Shown here piece after piece: positions 1 to 9,427 of a stretch of 60,323 nt of DNA. Below the pieces are notes generated by a model. It was not told the DNA's origin. It saw nothing but the letters and a program-made list of their open reading frames with translations, and searched no databases. Within the stretch, counting starts at the first letter, position 1. Every line of letters starts with the position of its first letter. The position numbers were made by a program, and so were the translations under genes. Origin of the DNA: Desulfovibrio sp. DV (GTDB lineage: Bacteria; Desulfobacterota; Desulfovibrionia; Desulfovibrionales; Desulfovibrionaceae); assembly GCF_001936595.1 (NCBI RefSeq), contig NZ_MLBG01000015.1, positions 1 to 60,323 on the forward strand, given 5' to 3'.

Positions 1-34
1 CGGCCGCCGGAGGCATCTTCTGCCTCTTCCGCCT
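1..34 (-). repeat. GC-rich palindromic element, copy 1 (truncated by window edge)
   Basis: Ends with the signature GGCCGCCGGAGGC (GCCTCCGGCGGCC on the minus strand) followed by the pyrimidine tract typical of the family. Unlike most copies its gene-proximal side faces the 5' end of a plus-strand gene. The rest lies outside the window. Confidence 0.7.
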
Positions 35-96
35 TTTCTTCTCTCCCACTTTACGCCCCCTGGACAGGGGGGCGGGCCGGCGCTAAGGCTTGGCCC

Positions 97-864
97 ATGG
101 TCATCCGCGCCCTGATTGTCGACGACGAGAAACCGGCCCGCGACGAGCTGGCCTATCTGCTTGGCCAGCATCCCGACATTGAAGCGAGCGAGGCTGACGG
201 GGCTGACGCGGCCCTGGCCGCCATTGCCGTGTCCCGGCCCGATCTGGTGCTGCTCGATATCCGGATGCCCGGCCGCGACGGCTTCGACGTGCTTGGCGAG
301 GCGGCCGGCCTGCCCCATGTGCCCCTTTTCATCTTCGTCACCGCCTATGACCAGTATGCCATTGCCGCCTTTGAGCAAAACGCCGTGGATTACCTGTTAA
401 AGCCCGTATCGGCCAAACGGCTGGACATCAGTCTGGCCCGGGTCCGCCGCCGGCTGGCCGAGGGCCGAAGCGGCCTGACCGACGCCCTGGGCTCGCTGTT
501 GGCCGGCCTTGGCCGGGGCGGACAGCTCGCCCGCGTCGCTGTGGAGCGCCAGGGCCGCATCGCCCTGCTTCCGGCCGGCGAGGTGGTGCTCATCGAGGCC
601 GACGACCGCGACGTGGGGGCGCTGACCGACCATGGCCGCTATCCCTGCCATGGGTTGCCAACGCTCACCCGGGCCGAGGAGCGCCTCGCCGGCCAGCCCT
701 TTTTCCGGGCCAACCGGGCCGTCTTGGTCAACCTGGAGCGCATCGCCGAACTCTCGCCCTGGGTTGGCGGCAAATACCTGCTCGTCATGAACGATCCGGC
801 CCGCACCGAGGTGACGGTCAGCCGCAACCGGGTGCGCGAATTCAAGGAACGCCTCGGGCTGTAG
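97..864 (+). CDS. LytTR-family response regulator
   Basis: A 255-residue DNA-binding response regulator of the LytR/AlgR class. Residues 1-120 form a receiver domain with acidic residues D9-D10, phospho-acceptor D54 in LLDIRMPG and the conserved lysine in YLLKPV. Residues about 140-250 are a LytTR DNA-binding domain (FFRANRAVLVNL motif). The ATG is preceded by a weak AAGG. The stop codon TAG lies in the ribosome binding site of the next gene, a LytS-type kinase, 8 bases downstream, so the two form an operon and almost certainly a cognate pair. A CstA-family carrier gene follows. In enterobacteria the equivalent BtsR/YpdB regulators activate pyruvate transporter genes; here that target is inferred from gene order only. 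Confidence 0.93.
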   Translation: MVIRALIVDDEKPARDELAYLLGQHPDIEASEADGADAALAAIAVSRPDLVLLDIRMPGRDGFDVLGEAAGLPHVPLFIFVTAYDQYAIAAFEQNAVDYLLKPVSAKRLDISLARVRRRLAEGRSGLTDALGSLLAGLGRGGQLARVAVERQGRIALLPAGEVVLIEADDRDVGALTDHGRYPCHGLPTLTRAEERLAGQPFFRANRAVLVNLERIAELSPWVGGKYLLVMNDPARTEVTVSRNRVREFKERLGL

Positions 865-872
865 GAGGCCGC

Positions 873-2711
873 GTGAATCTGGACATCCTCGTTCCCGAGG
901 TGCCGGGACTTTTCATCAACCTGTCCCAGCGGTTCGGCCTGCTTTTGGCCGGCGGCTTCGCCATCATGACCATGGCCCCGTTTGAGCGCATGGGCCTGGG
1001 GCAAAAGCGCCCGGCCTGGACCACTGCCGCCGTCACCGTGCTTTTTGGCGTCTTCGGCATCCTTGGCACCTACACCGGCAACTCGGTCTTTCACTCCTAC
1101 GCCAACCTGCGGGCCATGGGCGTGATTACCGCCGGGCTGTTCGGCGGGCCGGTGGTCGGCATCGGGGCCGGGCTCATTGCCGGCGGCCACCGTTATCTCA
1201 TCGACATTGCAGGATTTAGCGCCCTGCCCTGCGCCCTGGCCACGTTCCTCGAAGGGACCGTGGCCGGACTCATTGCCCGGCGCTTTCCGGGCCAGTCCCT
1301 GGACTGGGGCGTGGCCATGGCCCTGGGGCTTGTCGGCGAGTCCTTCCATATGGGGCTGGTGCTGGCCCTGGCCCGGCCTTTTGACGAGGCCATTGCCCTG
1401 GTCCAGGTCATCGGCGCGCCCATGATCGTCATTAACGCCATGGGCGCGGCCATCTTCGTGCGGGCGCTTCGCCTGCAGCGCAATCTGCGCGAACACCAGG
1501 ACTCGACCGAGGCCCGGCGCATCCTGTCCATTGCCAGCCAGACCGTGCCCCATCTGCGAAGCGGCCTGACCCCGCAGTCGGCCCGGGCCACCGCCGCCAT
1601 CATCCTGGTCGAAACCGGGGTGGCTGCCGTGGCCATCACCGGCGAGAGCACCATCCTGGCCCATGTCGGGGCCGGGCAGGACCATCATCTGGCCGGCGCG
1701 CCCTGGCGCACCCGGGCCACCCGGCGTTCCTTTGAAAGCGGCACGGCCCTTTTTTTGCGCGACCGGGCCAGCATCGGCTGCGCCAAGGCCGATTGCCCGC
1801 TGCGCGAGGCCATCATTGTGCCGCTGCGCAAAGGGACGACCATCTGCGGCTGCCTCAAACTCTACGGCACCAAGGACCGGCCGCTGGACCAGCCGCTTTT
1901 CGAACTGGCCAAGGGGCTGGCTGACCTTTTTTCCACCCAGCTCGAACTGGAAGACATCGGCATCAAAAACCAGCTCCTAGCCCACGCCGAGATCCGCCGT
2001 CTGCAAGCCCAGATCAACCCGCATTTCCTGTTCAATTCACTCAATACCATTGCCTCGTTTTGCCGCACCGCACCGGGCCAGGCCAGGGAGCTGCTGCTCG
2101 ATCTGGCCCGCTACATGCGCCGCAACCTGGACAGTTCCCGGGGGCTGGTCCGCTTGTCCGAGGAAATGGAGCAGATCCACTCCTATCTGGCCATCGAACA
2201 GGCCCGGTTTGGCGAGCGCATCAAAAGCGCCATCGACGTGGAGCCGGGCTGCGCCGACTGGCTGATCCCGCCGCTGCTCATCCAGCCACTGGTGGAAAAC
2301 AGCGTGCGCCATGGCTTGCAGGCCCGGCCCGAGGGCGGGCAGGTGCGCGTTACGGCCCGCTTTGCCGGCGGCCATCTGGAAGTGGTGGTGGAAGACGACG
2401 GCCTGGGCATGGCCCCGGAGACCATCGGGCTCATCCTGTCGCCGACGGCCCCGGAATCCCTTGGCGAAGGCGTTGGCGCGCGCAATTCCAACCAGCGGCT
2501 GGTGCAGCTTTTCGGCCAGGACTATGCCATGCGCATCGAAAGCGCTCCGGGCCAGGGCGCGCGCATCGCCTTTCGCGTGCCTCCGGCCGCCCCGCCCCGG
2601 CCCGGCCAGGACGCCGACGCCCGGAAGTCCCAGGAGTCCCGGGAGTCCCCAGATTCCCGTGACGCCCACGCGGCCGGGGAGTCCCGGGAGCCGGTGTCGG
2701 CCAGACCGTAA
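873..2711 (+). CDS. LytS-type sensor histidine kinase (5TMR-LYT)
   Basis: A 612-residue membrane sensor kinase starting at GTG, with a TAGGAGG ribosome binding site. The N-terminal ~180 residues hold several hydrophobic helices of the 5TM LytS/YhcK type with the N-x-R-A-x-G-V signature. A GAF-like segment with cysteines (about 215-360) follows, then the kinase core with H384 in NPHFLFNSLN and an ATPase domain with ENSVRHGL (N box) and VEDDGLGM (G1 box). The last ~45 residues are a hydrophilic low-complexity tail built from repeated SRES-like units. It pairs with the upstream LytTR regulator. The downstream cstA-like gene suggests it senses pyruvate or a related carbon source, as BtsS does; this is inference. 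Confidence 0.93.
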   Translation: MNLDILVPEVPGLFINLSQRFGLLLAGGFAIMTMAPFERMGLGQKRPAWTTAAVTVLFGVFGILGTYTGNSVFHSYANLRAMGVITAGLFGGPVVGIGAGLIAGGHRYLIDIAGFSALPCALATFLEGTVAGLIARRFPGQSLDWGVAMALGLVGESFHMGLVLALARPFDEAIALVQVIGAPMIVINAMGAAIFVRALRLQRNLREHQDSTEARRILSIASQTVPHLRSGLTPQSARATAAIILVETGVAAVAITGESTILAHVGAGQDHHLAGAPWRTRATRRSFESGTALFLRDRASIGCAKADCPLREAIIVPLRKGTTICGCLKLYGTKDRPLDQPLFELAKGLADLFSTQLELEDIGIKNQLLAHAEIRRLQAQINPHFLFNSLNTIASFCRTAPGQARELLLDLARYMRRNLDSSRGLVRLSEEMEQIHSYLAIEQARFGERIKSAIDVEPGCADWLIPPLLIQPLVENSVRHGLQARPEGGQVRVTARFAGGHLEVVVEDDGLGMAPETIGLILSPTAPESLGEGVGARNSNQRLVQLFGQDYAMRIESAPGQGARIAFRVPPAAPPRPGQDADARKSQESRESPDSRDAHAAGESREPVSARP

Positions 2712-2746
2712 AATCGCCGCTTCACCCCCGGGATTATCCCTTTCAC

Positions 2747-2770
2747 GCCGGCCGTCTTGTTGCGGCCGGC
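2747..2770 (+). promoter_or_regulatory. 8-bp GC hairpin between lytS-like gene and cstA
   Basis: GCCGGCCG and CGGCCGGC pair around an 8-base loop, 36 bases after the kinase stop and 76 bases before the cstA start. There is no T run, so it is more likely an mRNA processing or attenuating structure than a terminator. Function not shown. Confidence 0.3.
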
Positions 2771-2846
2771 CATCCCGTGCCAGAGCAGAACCAACATCGA
2801 CAACAGGCGTCCCGGACGGCCGGGGCCCCAAACACGGGAGGCTGGC

Positions 2847-4658
2847 ATGAACGCCCTGACCCTGGTCTTCGCCGCCCTGTGCATTTTCGCCATCGGCTAC
2901 CGGTTTTACGGACTGTTCTTCACCAAAAAGGTGCTGGGCGTCAGTGAAACGCGCCTGACCCCGGCGGTGAAGATGGCGGACGGGCACGACTATGTGAAGA
3001 CGGACAAGTATGTCCTTTTCGGCCACCACTTCGCAGCCATCGCCGCGGCCGGCCCCCTGCTCGGACCGGTGCTGGCCGCCCAGTTCGGCTATATGCCGGG
3101 GGCGCTGTGGATTCTCGTCGGCTGCGTCATGGCCGGCTGCGTCCACGACACCGTGGTCCTGTTCGCCTCGGTGCGCCACAAGGGCCGCTCCCTGGCCTAC
3201 ATCGCCACCCAGGAGATCGACAAGCACACCGGCAACGTGGCCGGCTTTGCCGTGCTGTTCATTCTCGTCCTGACCCTGGCCGGCCTGTCCATTGCCGTGG
3301 TCAACGCCATGCATGACAGCGCCTGGGGCACGTTTACCGTCTTTGCCACCATCCCCATCGCGCTCATTATGGGCGTCTATCTCCACAAGTGGCGCGACGG
3401 CGACGTCTTGGGCGCTTCGCTCATCGGCGTGGGCCTTCTGGCGGTCGCCATCCTGATCGGACCGCACGTGGCCGCCAGCCCCACCTGGGGACCGCTTTTC
3501 ACCATGCCGCGCCCGGCCATCGCCCTCACCCTCCCGATCTACGGCTTCGTGGCCTCGGTGCTGCCGGTGTGGCTGCTGTTGTGTCCGCGCGACTATCTCT
3601 CGACCTATTTGAAGATCGGCACCATCGCCATGCTGGCCATCGGCATCTTCTGGGTCCATCCCGACCTGCAGATGCCGGCGCTGACCAAGTTCGCCCACGG
3701 CGGCGGCCCCATCATCCCCGGCGCGGTCTTCCCGTTCCTGTTCATCACCATCGCCTGCGGCGCGCTCTCGGGCTTCCACGCCATCATCGGCACGGGCACC
3801 ACGCCCAAGATGCTCGACAATGAACGCAATCTGCTCTTTGTCGGCTTCGGGGCCATGCTCATGGAAGGCTTCGTGGCCATCATGGCCCTTATTGCCGCCT
3901 GCGTGCTGATGCCGGCCGACTACTTCGCCATCAATACCAAGCCCGAGGTGTTCGCCACCCTCGGCATGGCCACCGTCGATCTGGCCAATCTGTCCGCCGC
4001 CGTCGGCGAAAACATCACCGGCCGTCCGGGCGGGGCCGTGTCCCTGGCCGTCGGCATGGCCCACATCTTCTCCTCGATTCCCGTCATGAGCCATCTGATG
4101 GACTACTGGTACCACTTCGCCATCATGTTCGAGGCCGTCTTCATCCTGACGGCCGTGGACACGGGCACCCGGGTGGGCCGGTTCTTCCTCCAGGAGATGA
4201 TCGGCCAGGTGATCCCCAAGTTCCAGGAAAAGCACTGGATGCCCGGCATCCTCTCCACCTCGGCCATCTTCACCTTCATGTGGGGCTATCTGGTCTATAC
4301 CGGCGACATCTCGACCATCTGGCCGCTCTTTGGCATGTCCAACCAGTTGCTGGCCGCCGTGGGCCTCCTCATCGGCACCACCATGATCATCCGCATGGGC
4401 AAGGCCCGCTATGCCTGGATGACGGCCGTGCCGGGACTGGCCATGGTCGTCATCACCGTGTGGGCCGGCTATCTGCAGATCGTCAACAACTACCTGCCCA
4501 AGGGGCTCTACCTGCTGGCCACCCTGGCCGTCGTCGTCCTGGTGCTCATCGCCATCGTCATCGTGGGCACGCTGCGCCGCTGGATGAGCCTTTTGCGCAT
4601 CAAGGCCACGGTTCCCGACACCTACGGCGAACCGGTGCTGGAGGTGGTGCCGGAATAA
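2847..4658 (+). CDS. cstA: CstA-family peptide/pyruvate carrier
   Basis: A 603-residue polytopic inner-membrane protein of the CstA family (carbon starvation protein A; E. coli CstA and BtsT import pyruvate and possibly peptides). Conserved family stretches are visible near the N-terminus (YRFYGLFFTKKVLG, GHHFAAIAAAGP, then VRHKGRSLAYIA) and late (IWPLFGMSNQLLAAVGL). It is about 100 residues shorter than the E. coli paralogues, as in many short CstA proteins. The ATG at 2847 is chosen over an in-frame ATG 90 bases upstream because GGGAGG precedes it and the hydrophobic N-terminus begins there. A clear terminator follows. The LytTR/LytS pair just upstream points to control by pyruvate or another substrate; the substrate itself is not established. 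Confidence 0.9.
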   Translation: MNALTLVFAALCIFAIGYRFYGLFFTKKVLGVSETRLTPAVKMADGHDYVKTDKYVLFGHHFAAIAAAGPLLGPVLAAQFGYMPGALWILVGCVMAGCVHDTVVLFASVRHKGRSLAYIATQEIDKHTGNVAGFAVLFILVLTLAGLSIAVVNAMHDSAWGTFTVFATIPIALIMGVYLHKWRDGDVLGASLIGVGLLAVAILIGPHVAASPTWGPLFTMPRPAIALTLPIYGFVASVLPVWLLLCPRDYLSTYLKIGTIAMLAIGIFWVHPDLQMPALTKFAHGGGPIIPGAVFPFLFITIACGALSGFHAIIGTGTTPKMLDNERNLLFVGFGAMLMEGFVAIMALIAACVLMPADYFAINTKPEVFATLGMATVDLANLSAAVGENITGRPGGAVSLAVGMAHIFSSIPVMSHLMDYWYHFAIMFEAVFILTAVDTGTRVGRFFLQEMIGQVIPKFQEKHWMPGILSTSAIFTFMWGYLVYTGDISTIWPLFGMSNQLLAAVGLLIGTTMIIRMGKARYAWMTAVPGLAMVVITVWAGYLQIVNNYLPKGLYLLATLAVVVLVLIAIVIVGTLRRWMSLLRIKATVPDTYGEPVLEVVPE

Positions 4659-4680
4659 CAGCCGGCTGGCTCCGAACGCA

Positions 4681-4717
4681 AAACGGCCGGGACATGGCAG
4701 TGTCCCGGCCGTTTTTG
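4681..4717 (+). terminator. Rho-independent terminator after cstA
   Basis: A 14-base arm AAACGGCCGGGACA pairs with TGTCCCGGCCGTTT around a 6-base loop and runs into T residues. The A residues on the left also make it usable for the convergent kinase gene. Confidence 0.85.
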
Positions 4718-4740
4718 CTGTGCCGTCCCGACCTCCCGGT

Positions 4741-6849
4741 TCAGTCCGGCGCTGCGGTCTTAAGGAGGGTCCGCAGATGGTCCAGGAGATGGACCTTGCG
4801 GATGGGCTTGGTCAGGAAGCCGGTGCAGCCGGCCCGCTTCCCCTTGGCCTCGAATTCGTACAGGGCATGGGCGGTCAGCAAGACGACGGGCGTCGGGGAA
4901 AGCTGCCGTTTGCCCTCCAGGTTGCGAATCGACCGGGTCGCCTCGATCCCGTCCATGACCGGCATCTCCACATCCATGAGGATGACGTCAAAGGGGGTGG
5001 CGGCCTCGCTGACGGCAGCCACCGCCTCCCAGCCGTTCCTGGCCCAGACAATCTCATAGGGTTCGCTTTCCAGAAAGAGCCGGATGAGTTCGTGGTTGGC
5101 CTCGGAATCCTCAGCCAGAAGCAGCCGCCAGGTCTTGTCGGATCGTGCTGTGGCCATTGCCGTCTCCTGGCGCGCCCCCTTGTCCCCGTTTTCTGGCGGT
5201 GGCACGCTTTGGCCGCCGGCCGCTTGTACCGGCAGGGTGAAGGAGAAACATGAACCTGCCCCCGGGACACTCTTCACCCGGATCGCCCCCCCCATAAGCT
5301 CGACCAGCCGCTGGCTGATGGACAATCCAAGGCCGGTGCCGGCATGGCGCGAGTGGACCGAACTGTCGGCCTGGGTAAACGGGGTGAAAATCCGCTCCAA
5401 CGCCTCCGGGGCAATGCCCGCCCCGGTATCGCGCACACAAAATCGCACCCACTCCCGGCCGGCAGCATCAACCCGCAGCTGGGCCGCAACGGTTATTTGT
5501 CCGACGGAGGTAAACTTGACCGCGTTCCACACCAGATTGACCAACACCTGGCGGACCCGGTCCGGGTCATTTTGCAGCACCGCCGGCAGATCGGGAGCCA
5601 GCTCCACGCCAAGGTCCAGCCCCTTGCTGGCGGCCGGTATGCCCATGAGTCCGCAGACGTCCCGGATAAGGGCCGCCGGACTAAACGCCTGCTTGCAAAG
5701 CGTCAGACGGTTGGCCTCGATCTGGGAAAAATCCAGGATGTCGCCAAGCAGCGAGGACAACATCCGCCCCGAACTTTGGATGGCATCGAGATAGCGCCGC
5801 TGCACCGGGGAAATCGGCGTTTCGGCCAGCATCTCGGCCATACCGAGGATGATGTTCATGGGCGTGCGGATTTCATGGCTCATGCTGGCCACGAACTCGC
5901 TCTTGGCCCGGCTGGCGGCCATGGCGGCGTCCCGGGCCTCGGCCAGGGCCACTTCGGCCTCCTTGCGTCCGGTGATGTCCGTCGTGGCCCCGGCCAAAAG
6001 CAACACCCGGCCAGCCGGATCGCGCACCGTCGCCCCCCGGCCGTGCACCCAGCAGTAGGTTCCATCCTGGCGGCGCAGCCGATATTCCATGGAAAATGAG
6101 GGGATATTCCCCCGAAGGCAGTCGATGATGGTCCCGAGCACCGTTTGGCGCTCGGTCGGATGCAGCAGATCGTTGCATTCCTCGGCCGTGGCTGTAAAGT
6201 CGTCGCCATACCCCAACTGGGCCTTCCACTGCCGCGACAGGTACACCTCTCCGGCTTCCGGATCCCAGCTCCAGGCCCCATCCCCGGAAAACGGCAGGGA
6301 CTGGGCGAAATAGGCCTCGCTCTCCTGCAAACCGCTGCCCATCAGCCCGTGGATGGCCGGACTGTTGAACACGCAGCAGGCCAGACGCTCGCCTTCACAG
6401 GCCACCATGATCACCGCCACCCGGCAGGTGATGCGGCTGGCGTCAGCCCGTAGCACCGTCACCGGCAGGGAATGGCAGGGCCGCCCTTCCATGGCCGCAC
6501 GCACACACTCCCGAAACTGAGCCGCGCAGAAATCCTGCTCCTTGGCCGGATGCAACGCCGTGTGCCGGCGGCCGACAAGCATCTCGCGCGGATATCCGGT
6601 AAGACTGCAGGCAGCCAGACTGGCGTTTCGGATACGGCCATCGGCCGGATCGATAAAAAAAATTGCATCGCTGACGCAATCCAGCAAAAAATGCAGACCA
6701 ACCCTGGTCACGGCGACAGCGTCTTTGGCTGCAATCTGATCGGCTAACCTGGACTGCAGCACCGCTATATACGCCAATGCGCCATCCATGGTCTCCGGGA
6801 CGGCGTCTTGCACCGCATCACCCCTATCGTTGCTATGGATATAATTCAT
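4741..6849 (-). CDS. PAS-PAS hybrid sensor histidine kinase with C-terminal receiver
   Basis: A 702-residue soluble hybrid kinase. Two PAS domains (about 45-165 and 185-300, the second ending in the PAC motif [13 protein letters not shown]) precede a HisKA domain with H325 in [11 protein letters not shown], an ATPase domain ([14 protein letters not shown]) and a receiver domain with phospho-acceptor D626 in [11 protein letters not shown]. No transmembrane segment is visible, so the signal is probably cytoplasmic. The start is uncertain: ATG 6849 has no good ribosome binding site, whereas an in-frame ATG at 6789 follows CGGAG. The gene is divergent from the hydrogenase-maturation genes across a 460-base AT-richer gap. 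No output partner is encoded beside it. Confidence 0.9.
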   Translation of the reverse strand: MNYIHSNDRGDAVQDAVPETMDGALAYIAVLQSRLADQIAAKDAVAVTRVGLHFLLDCVSDAIFFIDPADGRIRNASLAACSLTGYPREMLVGRRHTALHPAKEQDFCAAQFRECVRAAMEGRPCHSLPVTVLRADASRITCRVAVIMVACEGERLACCVFNSPAIHGLMGSGLQESEAYFAQSLPFSGDGAWSWDPEAGEVYLSRQWKAQLGYGDDFTATAEECNDLLHPTERQTVLGTIIDCLRGNIPSFSMEYRLRRQDGTYCWVHGRGATVRDPAGRVLLLAGATTDITGRKEAEVALAEARDAAMAASRAKSEFVASMSHEIRTPMNIILGMAEMLAETPISPVQRRYLDAIQSSGRMLSSLLGDILDFSQIEANRLTLCKQAFSPAALIRDVCGLMGIPAASKGLDLGVELAPDLPAVLQNDPDRVRQVLVNLVWNAVKFTSVGQITVAAQLRVDAAGREWVRFCVRDTGAGIAPEALERIFTPFTQADSSVHSRHAGTGLGLSISQRLVELMGGAIRVKSVPGAGSCFSFTLPVQAAGGQSVPPPENGDKGARQETAMATARSDKTWRLLLAEDSEANHELIRLFLESEPYEIVWARNGWEAVAAVSEAATPFDVILMDVEMPVMDGIEATRSIRNLEGKRQLSPTPVVLLTAHALYEFEAKGKRAGCTGFLTKPIRKVHLLDHLRTLLKTAAPD

Positions 6850-6904
6850 ATGTTGAAATATCGGAATCGTTCGTTGTGAAACTCTCGAACTACAACAACT
6901 ATCA

Positions 6905-6920
6905 TTTCTTAATTATGAAA
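6905..6920. promoter_or_regulatory. candidate operator, TTTC-N-TAATTA-N-GAAA
   Basis: A near-perfect inverted repeat with AT-rich centre, 56 bases before the kinase ATG at 6849. The factor that would bind is unknown; it does not match a consensus I recognise. Confidence 0.3.
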
Positions 6921-7080
6921 ACAATACATCCCCTACTTGTCTGGCCGTGGTTCCCCAACATCGCACCCCGCCACCTTTGCACCCGCCAAACCAGCCCCGC
7001 CCGGCACTGTGGCCCCTGCCAGGCCCGGCTTGTCGGACACCCACTCTCTTTTGCAATGATTTCAATGAGAAACAAAAATA

Positions 7081-7101
7081 TTACGAAAAATATTTTCGTG
7101 A
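7081..7101. promoter_or_regulatory. candidate operator upstream of hydrogenase maturation genes
   Basis: TTACGAAAA and TTTTCGTGA form a 9-bp inverted repeat with one mismatch around ATA. It lies about 210 bases before the TM1266-type gene. Size and symmetry suit a dimeric regulator such as one of the CRP/FNR or Rex kind, but the bases do not fit those consensuses well. Confidence 0.35.
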
Positions 7102-7311
7102 CACTTGCCAAGCGCCACAAACCCGCGCATAGTCAGGGCGCTGCCACGGTGGGACCGGACCGGTCCTGACGTGAAGGCGCACAATCATACGCAATCTGCT
7201 GGCAAGGGGCCGTCCCTGCGCCGAGGATGACGCCATGCCAAAGCCGCATCACCACGTCTTGTTTTCCCGCCGGGAAACCAAGGCGTTTTTTATTGTCCAA
7301 GGAAAACACCC

Positions 7312-7587
7312 ATGAACAGACGCCTCGGCGTGGTCGGCATCGTCATCGACGATCCCAGACACGTCTCCGAAAAAGTCAACGCCATCATCAGCGAACACGG
7401 CCACATCGTGCTCGGCCGCATGGGCATCCCCCGGCCCGAATACCAGGTGGGCGTGGTGTCGCTCATTATCGAAGGCACAACCGATGAGATCGGTTCACTT
7501 ACCGGCAGACTCGGGAATATCCCCGGCGTGACCGTCAAGTCCGCCCTGACCAGCAAGACCCTTCGCAAGGAGGACGACCATGATTGA
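7312..7587 (+). CDS. TM1266-family iron-only hydrogenase system regulator
   Basis: A 91-residue ACT-like small protein of the TM1266 family, which is found almost only beside [FeFe]-hydrogenase maturation genes and is called a putative regulator. The N-terminus RLGVVGIVIDD and the middle HIVLGRMGIP with VVSLIIEGTTDEIGSL are typical of the family. AAGGA precedes the ATG. Its stop overlaps the start of hydG, so the two are translationally coupled. The family shares the fold of the NikR C-terminal domain and may bind a small ligand, but no biochemical role is established. Confidence 0.88.
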   Translation: MNRRLGVVGIVIDDPRHVSEKVNAIISEHGHIVLGRMGIPRPEYQVGVVSLIIEGTTDEIGSLTGRLGNIPGVTVKSALTSKTLRKEDDHD

Positions 7588-9016
7588 CGAATCCCAGCGC
7601 ACAACCGATGCGTTCATCGACGACAACCGCATCCACGCCGCCCTGGCCGCCGCCAAAACCGCTGCCGCCGACCCCCAGGCCGTCACCGGCATCATCAACA
7701 AGGCCCTGGACTACAAAGGCCTGTCCGCCGAAGAAGTGGCCGTGCTGCTCGAAGTCAACGACCCGCAACTCCTTGAGGCCATGTTCACCGCCGCCAAAAA
7801 GGTCAAGGAAGCCATCTACGGCAAACGCATCGTCCTTTTTGCGCCGCTCTACATCTCCAGCCACTGCATCAACAACTGCGTCTACTGCGGCTTTAAGCGC
7901 AGCAACAAGGAACAACTGCGCAAACGCCTGACCACCGACGAAATCAAGCGCGAAGTGGAAATCCTCGAATCGCTCGGCCACAAACGCCTGGCCGTGGAAG
8001 CCGGCGAAGATCCGCTCAACTGCCCCATCGACTACGTCACCGACGCCATCAAGGCCATCTACAGCATCAAGGACGGCAACGGCTCCATCCGCCGCGTCAA
8101 TATCAATATCGCCGCCACCACCATCGAAGACTACAAAAAGCTCAAAGACGCCGAAATCGGCACCTACATCCTGTTCCAGGAAACCTACAACCGGCCCCAA
8201 TATGCCGCCCTGCACCCCTCCGGCCCCAAACACGACTACAACTGGCACACCACCGCCATGGACCGGGCCATGACAGCCGGCATCGACGACGTCGGCATCG
8301 GCGTCCTCTACGGCCTCTACGACTGGAAATACGAAACCGTGGCCATGTTCCTGCACGCCGAACACCTGGAAAAAACCTTCGGCGTCGGACCCCACACCAT
8401 CTCCGTCCCCCGGATGCGCCCGGCCGGGGCCGTCAACCTCGAAACCTTCCCCTACCTCGTCCCGGACGAGGCCTTCAAAAAAATCATCGCCATCATCCGG
8501 CTGGCCGTGCCCTACACCGGCATGATCCTCTCCACCCGCGAAGACTCGGATTTCCGCGACGAACTCATCGACTGCGGCATCTCCCAGATCAGCGCCGGGT
8601 CCTGCACCGGTGTTGGCGGCTACCAGAAAGTCCACGAGGAACACGAAGGAACCAGCAACACCAACAACGGCCAACAATTCGAACCCAGCGACCAACGCTC
8701 GCCCAACGAAATCATCCGCATGCTGTGTGAGCGCGGGTTCATCCCCAGCTACTGCACCGCCTGCTACCGCCAGGGACGCACCGGCGACCGCTTCATGAGC
8801 CTGGCCAAAGACGGCACCATCCAAAACGTCTGCCTGCCAAATGCCCTGCTGACCTTCAAAGAATACCTGATCGACTACGCCGACCCTGAAACCAAAGCCC
8901 TGGGCGAGAGGCGCATCCAGGAAGCACTGGACACCATCCCCAAGGACGGTATCCGCGACCTGACCATCGAACGCTTGCATGACATCGAAGCCGGCCGCCG
9001 CGATATGTTCTTTTAG
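7580..9016 (+). CDS. hydG: [FeFe]-hydrogenase H-cluster maturase HydG
   Basis: A 478-residue radical SAM tyrosine lyase that makes the CO and CN ligands of the H-cluster from tyrosine. The CX3CX2C motif is C96, C100 and C103 (HCINNCVYC). The C-terminal CX2CX22C motif that holds the second FeS cluster is C392, C395 and C418. Length and the catalytic segments are normal, so the enzyme should work. It overlaps the regulator gene by 8 bases and has AAGGAGG. HydE, HydF and the hydrogenase itself are not in this window, so the maturation set is split. Codons here are richer in A at third positions than those of neighbouring genes, a mild difference also seen in the regulator. Confidence 0.96.
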   Translation: MIDESQRTTDAFIDDNRIHAALAAAKTAAADPQAVTGIINKALDYKGLSAEEVAVLLEVNDPQLLEAMFTAAKKVKEAIYGKRIVLFAPLYISSHCINNCVYCGFKRSNKEQLRKRLTTDEIKREVEILESLGHKRLAVEAGEDPLNCPIDYVTDAIKAIYSIKDGNGSIRRVNINIAATTIEDYKKLKDAEIGTYILFQETYNRPQYAALHPSGPKHDYNWHTTAMDRAMTAGIDDVGIGVLYGLYDWKYETVAMFLHAEHLEKTFGVGPHTISVPRMRPAGAVNLETFPYLVPDEAFKKIIAIIRLAVPYTGMILSTREDSDFRDELIDCGISQISAGSCTGVGGYQKVHEEHEGTSNTNNGQQFEPSDQRSPNEIIRMLCERGFIPSYCTACYRQGRTGDRFMSLAKDGTIQNVCLPNALLTFKEYLIDYADPETKALGERRIQEALDTIPKDGIRDLTIERLHDIEAGRRDMFF

Positions 9017-9019
9017 ATT

Positions 9020-9122
9020 GGGGCGCTGCCCCAAACCCCGCCAGGACGCTGTCCTGGACCTGCCAGGGCGTTGCCCTGGACCCACCGGGGGGGATCATCC
9101 CCCCGGACCCCCTGGATGGGGG
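9020..9122 (+). repeat. palindromic element copy 2 (class III, five hairpins)
   Basis: Begins four bases after the hydG stop. Five consecutive hairpins: 9020-9032, 9041-9057, 9063-9079, 9085-9106 and 9108-9122, the fourth with a one-base arm-length difference. It differs from copy 4 (behind comEC, 4.7 kb away) at only two positions over 103 bases. It probably ends or protects the hydG mRNA. Confidence 0.9.
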
Positions 9123-9268
9123 CGCATGGGGTGGCCTGGATAAGGGGCTGCTAGTGGGGCTGGGAGAACAGGAAGACTGGGGGGAGCGGAAGCTCTTGGC
9201 GGCTATGCCGCATGGTTCGCCTGGAAGGAAGAGCCCAGTTTGACGGCTCAAACGATACCTCAAAAAAT

Positions 9269-9284
9269 GCGGCCCCGGGGCCGC
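9269..9284. repeat. 16-base perfect palindrome between constant flanks
   Basis: GCGGCCCCGGGGCCGC, preceded by AAATG and followed by TGGCGAGTT. The same flanks at the other junction (around 14089-14142) hold a 23-bp stem instead. Confidence 0.8.
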
Positions 9285-9292
9285 TGGCGAGT

Positions 9293-9366
9293 TGGGGGTT
9301 GGAATTTGGGTCGATGGGGCAGCCGCCAAAGCCCGGCTGCCCCATCGACCCAAATTCCAACCCCCA
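9293..9366. repeat. 33-bp perfect hairpin
   Basis: Arms 9293-9325 and 9334-9366 are perfectly complementary around the 8-base loop CCAAAGCC. This is far longer than a normal terminator and has no T run. It lies between head-to-head elements 2 and 3. Confidence 0.95.
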
Positions 9367-9427
9367 TCTTCTCACGCCGACGCTGCCGCCGACGCCATAA
9401 CTCCCAATCCGCTTACCCTCTCCCGCT

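Larger units (their letters stand above)
6850..7311. other. AT-rich divergent regulatory gap
   Basis: This 460-base stretch between the hybrid kinase and the TM1266-type regulator is much richer in A+T than its surroundings, particularly 6850-6930 and 7050-7110. It holds two palindromes, listed separately, but no gene I can support. It must carry the promoters of both flanking transcription units. Confidence 0.6.

Noticed and set aside
2037-4235. A 732-codon open frame on the strand opposite cstA and lytS
   Set aside because: It is antisense to two well-recognised genes and has Gly/His/Asp-rich composition typical of reverse-strand frames in GC-rich DNA.
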